Of a stretch of 47,167 bases of DNA, positions 34,111 through 41,326 are shown piece by piece; the stretch's first letter is position 1, and every line of letters begins with the position of its first letter. Source of the DNA: Campylobacterales bacterium. Its GTDB lineage: Bacteria; Campylobacterota; Campylobacteria; Campylobacterales; Sulfurimonadaceae. The position numbers and the translations under genes were made by a program. Below the pieces are notes generated by a model. That model worked only from the letters and a program-made list of their open reading frames with translations, was not told the DNA's origin and made no database searches. Where the stretch lies: the NCBI GenBank assembly GCA_014859655.1, contig JACUTT010000014.1, forward strand, positions 1 through 47,167, given 5' to 3'.

Positions 34111-34788
34111 GTGTCTGACCTCGCCGATAGAATACGAGAAGTTCGCAAAGTATTAGGTGGCATAAGCCAGAAGAAGTTGGCCGAGATAGTGGGCTGTACC
34201 GACGGTAAGATCAAGGCATGGGAGCAGGGTACTACCCCTAATATCAAGCCTAAAGACGTTTTCTTGCTCGCTAACAAGTACGGATTTAATTACGACTGGT
34301 TAGCGGATGGAAAGGGAGAAATGATGCAAAATAAGGGAGATTTGCTATTGCGAGATATCTCTGTTACCAATGCACTTCTGCATCAAAATATTTCTATTCC
34401 GTATTTCAAGGATATAAACGACTATGTATTTCCGCACGGCGTCGTAAATAATACCAGCCATAGTTTCATCTCGCTTCCGGATGAAATGGTCGCAGGCTAT
34501 AGCAGTGCTATCGAGGCGATACACTTTGCCGGCAACTCTATGAACCCGACGATCAAAGACAAAGATATTATCCTGATCGATAGCAGCATCATCGACCCGA
34601 CTGATGGAGATGTCTTTCTTCTGTACCTTTGCGAAGAGGTCTATGTGAAGCGCGTCTTTATTGATCCAAAGAGTAAAGAGCTCACCCTCTGCTCAGATAA
34701 CCCGATCTTCCCTAAGATCAAGGCAGACTGTGAAGACTTCAAGCTGGTAGGAAAAGTGGTAGGTAAAATAGAGCACACCCGCCTCTAA
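34111..34788 (+). CDS. CI/LexA-like repressor with S24 peptidase domain
   Basis: 225 residues from a GTG start. The N-terminal XRE helix-turn-helix (ISQKKLAEIVGCTDGKIKAW) is followed by a C-terminal S24 self-cleavage domain with catalytic Ser143 (GNSMNPT) and Lys180 (YVKR). Such repressors hold the prophage silent and are inactivated by RecA-stimulated self-cleavage. It is divergent from the leftward early operon, so induction should follow DNA damage. Confidence 0.9.
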   Translation: MSDLADRIREVRKVLGGISQKKLAEIVGCTDGKIKAWEQGTTPNIKPKDVFLLANKYGFNYDWLADGKGEMMQNKGDLLLRDISVTNALLHQNISIPYFKDINDYVFPHGVVNNTSHSFISLPDEMVAGYSSAIEAIHFAGNSMNPTIKDKDIILIDSSIIDPTDGDVFLLYLCEEVYVKRVFIDPKSKELTLCSDNPIFPKIKADCEDFKLVGKVVGKIEHTRL

Positions 34789-34909
34789 ACCATTCGGCGC
34801 CATTTAAATTATAAATCATGTGTCCGCCCAAAGACAGGACCAAAGCTTTTAAGTAAAAACAGAAATCTCTTTTTTTATTTTATAGATAATGTATTGGTAT
34901 TATTATTGT

Positions 34910-34970
34910 GGTTGCGTTCGCGTCTACCCCCCGGTTGCGTTCGCGTCTAGCTCGGTTGCGTTCGAGTCTA
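34910..34970 (+). repeat. Three 17-bp iterons beside an AT-rich stretch
   Basis: GGTTGCGTTCGCGTCTA occurs at 34910-34926 and 34933-34949, and with one change (CGC to CGA) at 34954-34970, spaced 23 and 21 bp. The 45 bp before it are almost all A and T. Iterons next to an AT-rich melting region are the layout of iteron origins; a ParB or repressor site is the alternative. Confidence 0.6.
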
Positions 34971-35778
34971 CCTAAAATCGGCGCCATTTGAAAATTATTT
35001 TTCACTGAAACTCAAATATTCATAGGGCAAATACCCCATATATACTCCAGCAGAGCTGGCCCCCTGGGGAATTACCCTCCCCCTCGATCCAGCCTGCACC
35101 AAAACCAGAAAAGCAGGGCCTCCCGGACGCGCTGCAGATCACACGTGCTCACGCCAAAGCTTAAGCCGTTTCACCCTCAAAAGCACTCCGAACCTTAAAG
35201 CACCATCTATTCTTAAGAGAATGGCCGCCAAACTTAAATAAAATGTATTTAAATAAGTAAATTAATACCTTTTTGCCCGATTTACCAACATTTAAAGAAT
35301 ATTTCACCGGGAGCAGCACCAGCCGTCCGATGAGCAGTTCTCGCCCGAAAACGGCCAGATCTCGCCCGATCATCACCGCCAAAGCTCCAATCGCACCCGC
35401 CAGGATCTCCCTGATCTGCAAAAATCTCCCGCAAACACCCCCAACCGAAACCCGTAATTTCCGAAAAAATCCACACTTCCCCACTCAACCCCCAATTCCT
35501 ACCGAAAAAACGACCATTTCAGCACAAGATATCGCCTGTTCAACTCTCTTTATTAAAAGCTACCTCCAAAACACCTCTTGTTCTCGGTAAAAATCGGAAA
35601 GACCCCAAAAAAGAGAAAAAAATTTTCAAATGGCGGCGAGTTTTGGCAGGGGTGAGGGCCGGGGTAGTTTGTGGCGGTTCGGGGTGAAAGTGTCTGTTTT
35701 ACGGGATTTGCGGGAAAAAAAGCGTGCGTAGGAAGCTCCGCAAGGGCTTTTTGTGTTTTCGTGCGCACCATTGCACGT

Positions 35779-35809
35779 CCAAAGAGTTTCTGAGAATGGC
35801 CCTCTTTGG
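35779..35809. other. Hairpin downstream of outer-membrane gene
   Basis: CCAAAGAG (35779-35786) and CTCTTTGG (35802-35809) pair perfectly over 8 bp with a 15-nt loop, 10 bp beyond the stop of the outer-membrane gene. There is no T-run on either side, so it would be a weak or factor-assisted terminator, or an mRNA 3'-end stabiliser. Confidence 0.35.
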
Positions 35810-35818
35810 CGCAGCGGA

Positions 35819-36346
35819 TTAGAAGCTGTAGTTGAACCCGATGTGGTAGCCGTATGAACTTTCCTGCTCTGCCATTACAAGTCCGTCGCTATGATTGCCG
35901 CTGCTTGATATGAATGTGGTATAGCGAAACCCAACGTCAAGCTCGAAGCGATCGTCAAGAGGATAGGTGAAGCCCAGGGCAATAGGCACAGATAAGCTGG
36001 AGATTGTATCCTTGGTCCCATTGTTGTATGTGTGGCGATAGTATGAGAGGCCGGTGCCGATGTAGGGCGTTAATTTCTGATCTTCAAGATCGATCATGTA
36101 GTCATACGCGAAGCCGATCTCGCTGCTTTGCATACTGAGCGACACGCGATGCGCGTCAAAGTACTTTCCGATGTGTGCCGTCTGGTAGGTGCCGCTGTTG
36201 CGTGTCGTGCGCTCGTTGCCAAGGAAGCTTGTATATGAGGACTTACTATAGCTCATGCCTGTCTGAACACCGACAAAGACATTATCTTTAGCCTGCAGGC
36301 TCGCCAGCAAGCCAAGACTTGCACATAGTAGTGTAATTTTTCGCAT
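35819..36346 (-). CDS. Outer-membrane beta-barrel protein
   Basis: 175 residues. A signal peptide (MRKITLLCASLGLLASLQA, cleavage near 19) is followed by about eight amphipathic strands and a C-terminal aromatic motif ending in Phe, as needed for insertion by the BAM machinery. It resembles small OmpA/OmpX-like barrels. It has its own promoter and lies outside the structural operon, so it is likely a lysogenic-conversion gene that alters the host surface; inference. Confidence 0.8.
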   Translation of the reverse strand: MRKITLLCASLGLLASLQAKDNVFVGVQTGMSYSKSSYTSFLGNERTTRNSGTYQTAHIGKYFDAHRVSLSMQSSEIGFAYDYMIDLEDQKLTPYIGTGLSYYRHTYNNGTKDTISSLSVPIALGFTYPLDDRFELDVGFRYTTFISSSGNHSDGLVMAEQESSYGYHIGFNYSF

Positions 36347-36376
36347 TTTCTAACCCTTTTAGTGTGTTTGAGGGCT

Positions 36377-36386
36377 ATTGTAGCAG
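36377..36386 (-). promoter_or_regulatory. Extended -10 promoter of outer-membrane gene
   Basis: TGCTACAAT on the minus strand (TACAAT at 36382-36377) lies about 30 nt upstream of the ATG, followed by AAAAGGG as ribosome binding site. A TGN extension with a TANAAT box is the vegetative extended -10 form, so this gene can be expressed in the lysogen. Confidence 0.5.
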
Positions 36387-36405
36387 GTTCTTGCAGACAA
36401 AATGT

Positions 36406-36726
36406 TTAGTTGCGGTCACGATTCAGCAAGACAAGCACTAAAACCTTCCATGCGGCATAGATCAACACTGCAAATAACGCCAGGTCGATAAGCAGCTCAT
36501 AGCGTGAGAACGCATATAGGCTGGTGACAAACATGGAGAATTTAGCGCAGTTCCATATCCAAAATACAATATACATCAAAAACAATGCGGTCAGCAAGTA
36601 GGTATTTATGCGGGGAAATCGGGAGTTTTCTATGATCTTGTCTATTTTCCCTGTCTGCTCTCTGTCTACAAATAACATATGCAGAAGAGCAACAATAAAG
36701 AGCAGTATCGCTAGTGCAGCATGCAA
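36406..36726 (-). CDS. Small integral membrane protein
   Basis: 106 residues with three membrane segments (ALAILLFIVALLHMLFV; LLTALFLMYIVFWIWNC; LLIDLALFAVLIYAAWKVLVLVLL) separated by a charged loop. No family recognised. It is 3 bp after the XRE regulator gene. Candidates include a superinfection-exclusion factor, but nothing in the sequence proves this. Confidence 0.65.
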   Translation of the reverse strand: MHAALAILLFIVALLHMLFVDREQTGKIDKIIENSRFPRINTYLLTALFLMYIVFWIWNCAKFSMFVTSLYAFSRYELLIDLALFAVLIYAAWKVLVLVLLNRDRN

Positions 36727-36729
36727 ATA

Positions 36730-36942
36730 TCAGGCCTCTCTCTTCCCCAGGATCTTCTGCAGCTCTTCGAGCTTTTTGCGTTCGATGTAGTTTTCAAGCC
36801 AACTTTTAACCCATCCTGGTACTGGCTTTTTTTCATCATTCCAGTTGCTCACTGCTCCATACGATAGTTTTGTTAAATCTGCAAATTGTTGTCTTGTTAA
36901 ATTAATTTCTTTCAATAAGTTATCAAACTCTTGTTTCTTCAT
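36730..36942 (-). CDS. XRE-type DNA-binding regulator
   Basis: 70 residues. LTRQQFADLTKLSYGAVSNW is a helix-turn-helix of the XRE/Cro type, followed by a Pro-rich turn (KKPVPGW) and a charged C-terminal helix. It is divergent from the rightward block and probably binds the palindromes at 37002-37079, controlling both. RBS AAGGGA upstream of the ATG. Confidence 0.75.
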   Translation of the reverse strand: MKKQEFDNLLKEINLTRQQFADLTKLSYGAVSNWNDEKKPVPGWVKSWLENYIERKKLEELQKILGKREA

Positions 36943-37001
36943 TGTTTCCCTTAAATATATTTGAAAAATGTCATCTATCGTGAAGTTAATTATAGCATAA
37001 A

Positions 37002-37079
37002 TTAATCTTTAATGATATTTTACTTGACATCCTTAATCAAAAATGATAAAGTTCTTAAATAACTTAATCATTGATGAAG
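37002..37079. promoter_or_regulatory. Rightward control region with three palindromic operators
   Basis: Related dyads at 37002-37019, 37032-37051 (CTTAATCA, 4 nt, TGATAAAG) and 37063-37079 (CTTAATCATTGATGAAG). They surround a sigma70-like promoter, TTGACA (37024-37029) then TAAAGT after 17 bp. The region lies between the XRE gene and the first rightward gene, so it is the likely operator cluster of that regulator. Confidence 0.55.
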
Positions 37080-37109
37080 TTATCAATCATATCAACAAGG
37101 AGTCAGAAA

Positions 37110-37289
37110 ATGAGAAATGAAGAATATGCGGTCATAGTTTCATTGAACGGGAACTTTATTTTAAAGGCAGCGGACAAGGTAAAAGTGCTTGATTATGTAG
37201 AAATAGAGATATATGCGGCCTCACTAGAGGATGCGAAAAAACAATTCAAAGAGCATAAAAAATTACTGAGAAAAGAGGGGCTAATATAA
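37110..37289 (+). CDS. Small protein, first gene of rightward block
   Basis: 59 residues from the ATG at 37110 (AAGGAG 7 nt upstream); an upstream in-frame ATG at 37071 lies in the operator region and is rejected. Beta-rich (YAVIVSLNGNFILKAADKVK), ending in a basic helix. Function unknown. Confidence 0.6.
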   Translation: MRNEEYAVIVSLNGNFILKAADKVKVLDYVEIEIYAASLEDAKKQFKEHKKLLRKEGLI

Positions 37290-37447
37290 TGTATGAAGTG
37301 AAAGACGGAAGAGTTTATATCAGTCGAGCAGAGTTTAAAAGAAGACATGCTGACTATAAAATTGCCACAAAAGGTGCAGAGATGCTCCTGGTCAATGAAA
37401 ACGGCGCAACCGTGCTTGCTCCGGTTATCTTTACGGAAAGGAGTTAG
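37289..37447 (+). CDS. Small protein of unknown function
   Basis: 52 residues starting MYEVKDGRVYISRAEFKRR; the ATG shares one base with the previous stop (TAATG). Mixed charge with a short hydrophobic end (ATVLAPVIF). Function unknown; coupling to the neighbour supports it being real. Confidence 0.5.
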   Translation: MYEVKDGRVYISRAEFKRRHADYKIATKGAEMLLVNENGATVLAPVIFTERS

Positions 37448-37450
37448 AAA

Positions 37451-37675
37451 ATGGGCTACACATTCGACTTAGTAGGAAAAGCTGGAAAATGGGAAGTCTT
37501 TATAGACTCGAAAGAAGGGCATGGATACTTTGAGCATGATGATTATGGAGAAGGAGGAGCTCTTAAATTCGAAGGAAAAGAGCTTTGTGACTACGATGGT
37601 TGTTTCTCCTTACCTAAAGAAGTGATTGTAGCAATTAGAGAACTTGGTTGTGATCCGAGTTATGCAGAAAATTAA
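37451..37675 (+). CDS. Small acidic protein of unknown function
   Basis: 74 residues, acidic and Gly/aromatic-rich (KEGHGYFEHDDYGEGGALKF), with two Cys near the middle. GGAG lies 9 nt upstream of the ATG. No family recognised. Small acidic phage proteins are sometimes nucleic-acid mimics; this is only a possibility. Confidence 0.55.
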   Translation: MGYTFDLVGKAGKWEVFIDSKEGHGYFEHDDYGEGGALKFEGKELCDYDGCFSLPKEVIVAIRELGCDPSYAEN

Positions 37676-37694
37676 AAAAGAGGAGTACTAAGAG

Positions 37695-37928
37695 ATGGCA
37701 CAAACACTAAAAGAGATCGTATTTGAGAGCCGTGACACGCTCGTGGATATTGAAAACATGCTGATGCTCGTTGAGAAAAACATAAGTGAACTGGAAGTCG
37801 TGGGCGAAGAGGTCACGGTCAAAGGCTGCTCGGCGATACTCTGGAGCATCGTCACAAAGGTCAAAATGATGGAGTGCGAGATGGGAAAATCACTAAGAAA
37901 GGAGATAGAAGATGGCGAAGATAATTAA
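37695..37928 (+). CDS. Small helical protein of unknown function
   Basis: 77 residues of acidic helices (ESRDTLVDIENMLMLVEKNI) with a short hydrophobic segment. GAGGAG lies upstream of the ATG. Function unknown. It overlaps the next micro-ORF by 17 nt. Confidence 0.55.
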   Translation: MAQTLKEIVFESRDTLVDIENMLMLVEKNISELEVVGEEVTVKGCSAILWSIVTKVKMMECEMGKSLRKEIEDGEDN

Positions 37929-37995
37929 AAAAGCAAACAGCTTGTTCGACCGTTTTGAGAACGCAGTGTACAAGCTGTCACAACAGATCTTATAA
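37912..37995 (+). CDS. Micro-ORF, 27 residues
   Basis: ATG at 37912 with GGAG 8 nt upstream, encoding MAKIIKKANSLFDRFENAVY and seven more residues, an amphipathic helix. Short but with a good ribosome binding site; uncertain. Confidence 0.35.
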   Translation: MAKIIKKANSLFDRFENAVYKLSQQIL

Positions 37996-38010
37996 AAGAT
38001 TGTTCATCAG

Positions 38011-38032
38011 TCCGCATACTCGAATATGCGGA
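38011..38032. other. dif-like palindrome, 8 + 6 + 8 bp
   Basis: TCCGCATA, six bases (ctcgaa), TATGCGGA is a perfect inverted repeat, 59 bp upstream of the recombinase ATG. A 6-bp centre between binding arms is the layout of Xer core sites, and the left arm (AGTCCGCATA) resembles the E. coli dif XerC arm (GGTGCGCATA). It has no T-run. It may be the target of the neighbouring recombinase; an operator or hairpin is the alternative. Confidence 0.5.
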
Positions 38033-38090
38033 TGATTGAGCAATTGTACTGAAACAAAAATGTGCGAGAGCTTAAAAAAAAGGAGAACCT

Positions 38091-38681
38091 ATGCGACCAA
38101 GAGGAACCACAAGAGCGAAAAAGCCCATATTAAAAAAAGAGTACGACCGGCTCATTGCAGCAGTCTATAGAAGCCTCGATCTTCAGTCGGGCACAAAGAT
38201 GAAACTCATCAGCGCCTTTACGCTGCTCTATCTCACCGGATGCCGCGTTAGCGAGATCGTAGAGTTCTGCGCAAAAGACGTCGAGCAGATGATAGCGCAC
38301 AATGAGTTCTCATTGACAAACAGGACCAAGACCCGCAAGTCGAGGCTCATAAGCTTTGACAGTGATCGTGTCCAGGTAGAGTTTTTGAAGAAGATCCTGC
38401 CGCTTGACGGCGGGCCGCTATTCAAGCGCAACAACTCGAACACGCCCATGACGGCATCCGCGCTCAAGTTTATGATGAACAGCTTTATCCACAAGATCCT
38501 GGGCGAACTCTACAGCACACACAGCTTTAGAGCGGGCTACATCACCGCAGCGCACCAGCTCGGACAGAGTCTTGAACACATACGCCAAGACGTAGGGCAT
38601 AAAGATATTGCAACGACCGCACGCTATGCGATCGTGACGAGTGAGGAAATTTCCCGCGGGAAAAACCTGCGCACCTGGTGA
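38091..38681 (+). CDS. Minimal tyrosine recombinase (catalytic domain only)
   Basis: 196 residues consisting almost only of the catalytic domain: Arg52 (GCRVSE), a beta-hairpin Lys (TRKSRLI), His144-x-x-Arg147 (THSFRAG), His170 (GHKD) and nucleophile Tyr179 (TARYA). The N-terminal core-binding domain of phage integrases is absent. It stands beside parA/parB and a dif-like palindrome, so a resolvase for multimers of an extrachromosomal form is the best guess; a DNA-inverting or excision role is possible. Confidence 0.8.
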   Translation: MRPRGTTRAKKPILKKEYDRLIAAVYRSLDLQSGTKMKLISAFTLLYLTGCRVSEIVEFCAKDVEQMIAHNEFSLTNRTKTRKSRLISFDSDRVQVEFLKKILPLDGGPLFKRNNSNTPMTASALKFMMNSFIHKILGELYSTHSFRAGYITAAHQLGQSLEHIRQDVGHKDIATTARYAIVTSEEISRGKNLRTW

Positions 38682-38697
38682 GTAAGGGGTAAGTATA

Positions 38698-38732
38698 AAC
38701 TACCCACTTAGGCACAGCGCGCACAGTAAACT
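38698..38732 (+). promoter_or_regulatory. Phage promoter D (parA)
   Basis: AACTACCCACTTAGGC (38698-38713), 13 nt, then TAAACT (38727-38732), about 28 bp upstream of the parA ATG. It matches promoters A and B at 13 of 16 positions with the same spacing but points rightward. The -10 box is weaker than in the others. Confidence 0.5.
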
Positions 38733-38759
38733 TATAGACTGGACACAAAAGGGTTAGAC

Positions 38760-39359
38760 ATGATAATTACAGTAGCACATACCAAAGGCGGCGTCGGCAA
38801 GTCCACACTCGCATGGCACCTGGCACACAGCTTCACACCGAAGGCGCGGGTCATCGATCTTGACTTTCAGCAGACGCTCTTCTTCATCAACACCATCGGC
38901 GGCAACACGCTAAGCGTAGAGCAGCCTCAAAACGTAGACGAGCTTCTGGGCGCTATAGCAAGCGTAGGAGAAGATGAGATCTGCATCATAGACCTGGGAG
39001 GGTTTGACAGCGACATGAACAGAACAGCAATAGAACACTCCGACAAGGTTCTCATCCCGATCAGCGAGAGCATTACCGAAGTCCTGGGTTTCAAGACCTT
39101 CGAGGGCGTGCTGGAGCAGCTGAACATGAAAGCGCGGCTGCACGTCGTGCTCAATAACGTCCATCCGCTCACACAAAACTTTCAGATCATCAAAGACGCT
39201 ATAGCGCAGAGCGAGATCACAATGCTTGAGACGATAGTGCGCTCACGCAAGATTTACAAGACTTCAATGGGCCGGGGCTCAAGCATCTTCAGCACGAAGT
39301 GGCCGCACATTGCCAAAGACGAGATCGAAGGGGTGCGAGATGAACTTATCCGCGATTAA
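38760..39359 (+). CDS. parA: ParA partition ATPase
   Basis: 199 residues. A deviant Walker A, KGGVGKST (9-16), with IDLDFQQT and ICIIDLGG as the A' and B motifs. The size is that of short type Ib-like plasmid ParA proteins, with no N-terminal DNA-binding domain. ParA uses ATP to position plasmid copies via ParB-bound DNA. Promoter D precedes it and parB overlaps it by 20 nt. Confidence 0.9.
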   Translation: MIITVAHTKGGVGKSTLAWHLAHSFTPKARVIDLDFQQTLFFINTIGGNTLSVEQPQNVDELLGAIASVGEDEICIIDLGGFDSDMNRTAIEHSDKVLIPISESITEVLGFKTFEGVLEQLNMKARLHVVLNNVHPLTQNFQIIKDAIAQSEITMLETIVRSRKIYKTSMGRGSSIFSTKWPHIAKDEIEGVRDELIRD

Positions 39360-40137
39360 CGCTGCCGTTGCCGGCAAGACCCGCACAAGCGGCATCAGCC
39401 CCTTTGCGGAGCTGGAGTTATCGCGGGTGTATGCAAACCCGGAGCAGCCGCGAAAAAACTTCGACAACATCGCGGAACTGGCGAGCAGCATACAAGAGCA
39501 GGGGCTCATCCAGCCAATAGCGGTAGTGAAAAAAGGCGAGGGCTACATGATCGTCAGCGGAGAGCGCCGCTATAGAGCCTGCGCGACACTGGGGCTCAAG
39601 AGCATAAAAGCGCACATCCTCGCAGCAGACGAAAAGCAGATCAACGAGCTGGCCCTCATCGAGAACATCCAGCGCGAGGACCTGAGCGACTTTGAGAAAG
39701 CTATGTTCATCGGCGAACTATGGGCCAGCGGCAAATACGCACAGAAGCAGGACCTCGCCAACGCGATCAGCAAAACACAGAGCTACATCTCCAAAGCCTT
39801 CAGCTGTCTGCGCCTGGACGAAGAGATCCTGCGAGACATGGAAGAGGGCCAGCATAACATCGGCCTGAGCGTGCTCGAAGAGATCGCGCGAGTAAAAGAC
39901 AAGGGCCTGCAAAAAGAGCTCTACAAAAAATACCTGTCCAAAGAGATCACCCGCGACGAGATCTGTGCGATCAAGAGTGTGAAGCCCGAGATCGTGAAGA
40001 AGACAAAGAATGTTGAGACCATCAATGTAGAGGAGGGCTTCGGCGGGATGCTCTTCAACGGTCTTAGCGCCGGACGCTTCATGGACAGAAACTTCGAGTA
40101 CAACAAACGATACAAAATCACAATCGAGGAGTTATAG
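39340..40137 (+). CDS. parB: ParB-like centromere-binding protein
   Basis: 265 residues from the ATG at 39340 inside the end of parA; an upstream in-frame ATG at 39310 is less likely. The N-terminal ParB/Srx domain carries NPEQPRKNF, IQPIAVV and the CTP-binding GERRYRA motif. LIENIQREDL is the family signature, and the HTH follows (KQDLANAISKTQSYISKAF). It spreads from a parS site not identified here. With ParA it implies a segregated extrachromosomal stage. Confidence 0.9.
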   Translation: MNLSAINAAVAGKTRTSGISPFAELELSRVYANPEQPRKNFDNIAELASSIQEQGLIQPIAVVKKGEGYMIVSGERRYRACATLGLKSIKAHILAADEKQINELALIENIQREDLSDFEKAMFIGELWASGKYAQKQDLANAISKTQSYISKAFSCLRLDEEILRDMEEGQHNIGLSVLEEIARVKDKGLQKELYKKYLSKEITRDEICAIKSVKPEIVKKTKNVETINVEEGFGGMLFNGLSAGRFMDRNFEYNKRYKITIEEL

Positions 40138-40482
40138 ATGGCAGAACAATCAAGGTTCTATGGAGTTTCTAATTATGCGATGGATCCAAAAGCATACCAG
40201 CATACGACTGTGGAAGAGATGAGAGACATAGCGGGCGGGCTTATTGGAATTATTAGGAATTCACATATTCTAGTAAGTGTTGATTTCAAAACGGGCGGCC
40301 CTATAAAAGAGGCTGACATTCATGTTACTTTCTTTAGTCTCGAAGAAAACAAGAACTGCGAGATAGCCTTCTATTCATACAAAACTATGGAAGATAACAT
40401 GAGTATATTTCATAAGGTTACAAACCTGTTGATAGGCAAGGCAGAGTACGCCCGCTTCAAAGAACTGGCGGTGTCATTATGA
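40138..40482 (+). CDS. Protein of unknown function after parB
   Basis: 114 residues, mixed alpha/beta (ILVSVDFKTGG, ADIHVTFFSLEEN), directly following the parB stop. No motif recognised. Codon use is richer in A and T than in parA/parB. Confidence 0.6.
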   Translation: MAEQSRFYGVSNYAMDPKAYQHTTVEEMRDIAGGLIGIIRNSHILVSVDFKTGGPIKEADIHVTFFSLEENKNCEIAFYSYKTMEDNMSIFHKVTNLLIGKAEYARFKELAVSL

Positions 40483-40646
40483 GTGCTGGGATAATAGGCC
40501 TACTTTCACTATGGATAATCATCATTGTCTTATTAGTCGCAATAGTCATTGCAGGAGTAATGCTATTAATTACTCAAAATGATGCCCTGGTTATCCGCCG
40601 AGATGAGGGCATGATCGACAACTTCTACCTGCCAAAGGGGTTTTGA
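40479..40646 (+). CDS. Single-pass membrane protein
   Basis: 55 residues. An N-terminal membrane helix (IIGLLSLWIIIIVLLVAIVI) then a polar tail ending FYLPKGF. The ATGA overlap with the previous stop and the overlap with the next ATG support it. Function unknown. Confidence 0.6.
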   Translation: MSAGIIGLLSLWIIIIVLLVAIVIAGVMLLITQNDALVIRRDEGMIDNFYLPKGF

Positions 40647-41326
40647 TGACACCGCAAGCCTACGCCTCTTATCTTGAAAAGTGCAAAGAACTCGGCATGA
40701 CACCCTCACCGATGCAAAAGCTCATCCCCCAGGTAGAGCCGGAGCAGATGTTTGGAGACAAGCCTCTCTTTGTGAGCACTAAGAAAAGGGCCAGGCTTCC
40801 GGCAGGCGTAGAAAAAGAGGTGCAGGTCCAAGCGCCTATCGTAAAAAACGAGAAGCCAAAGAAGCCGAAGGTTCTAAAGCCGGTCAAGCCAAAAGCAGTT
40901 AAAAAAGAGCCGGCGAAGAAAAAGGCAGCCCCAAAGAAGCCGCGCAAAAAGGCCGTACTTACAGAAGAGCAGAAGATAGCAAAGCGTCTCTATCAGCAAG
41001 AGCACTACCGTCTCAACAAAGAAGCGAAGCTGGCCTACTCCAAGCAGTATTATATCGACAACAAAGAGCGATGCAACGCGCAAACAAGAGACTGGGCAAA
41101 ACGAAACGAAGAGAACGTCCGTGCCTACAGCAAGCTGCAATGGCAGAAGAAAAAAGCAGGGCTGCGCACCGAAGCGCAAAAAGAAGCAGAACGTGAAGCG
41201 CGCAGGGCCTACCGACAAAAGAACATAGAGAAGTTCCGTATCTACGAAAAAGAGCAAAAAGAGAAACGAAAAGAGATCACATCAAAAAAGGAAACCCATG
41301 AAACACATAATCTTGATAGGGCATAA
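40646..41326 (+). CDS. Lys/Ala-rich basic protein
   Basis: 226 residues from the ATG at 40646. A histone-H1-like tract near 60-110 (KKPKVLKPVKPKAVKKE) is followed by a helical region with repeated Tyr-x(3-4)-Asn-Lys-Glu units (HYRLNKEAKL, YIDNKER, RNEENVRAYSK). The composition strongly suggests nucleic-acid binding. It overlaps the dNMP kinase gene by 29 nt. Confidence 0.6.
   Translation: MTPQAYASYLEKCKELGMTPSPMQKLIPQVEPEQMFGDKPLFVSTKKRARLPAGVEKEVQVQAPIVKNEKPKKPKVLKPVKPKAVKKEPAKKKAAPKKPRKKAVLTEEQKIAKRLYQQEHYRLNKEAKLAYSKQYYIDNKERCNAQTRDWAKRNEENVRAYSKLQWQKKKAGLRTEAQKEAEREARRAYRQKNIEKFRIYEKEQKEKRKEITSKKETHETHNLDRA

Larger units (their letters stand above)
34789..35818. other. Gene-poor 1-kb region
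   Basis: No ORF here looks like a protein: the open frames at 35161-35484 (minus) and 35273-35590 (plus) are biased composites without ribosome binding sites. Base composition switches from C-rich on the plus strand (about 35060-35560) to G-rich (about 35630-35770). It contains the iterons (34910-34970), a repeated TCGGCGCCATTT segment (34794 and 34978), and an inverted 14-bp pair (34983-34996 and 35621-35634). Most likely a cis-acting region for replication or partition. Confidence 0.5.

Noticed and set aside
35161-35590. Two overlapping ORFs (105-107 residues) on opposite strands in the gene-poor region
   Set aside because: Strongly biased composition, no ribosome binding site and no recognisable pattern; better explained by the C-rich strand bias of the region.
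35553-35771. 72-residue ORF on the minus strand
   Set aside because: Pro/Phe-rich translation of a G-rich stretch, no ribosome binding site, no coupling with a neighbour.
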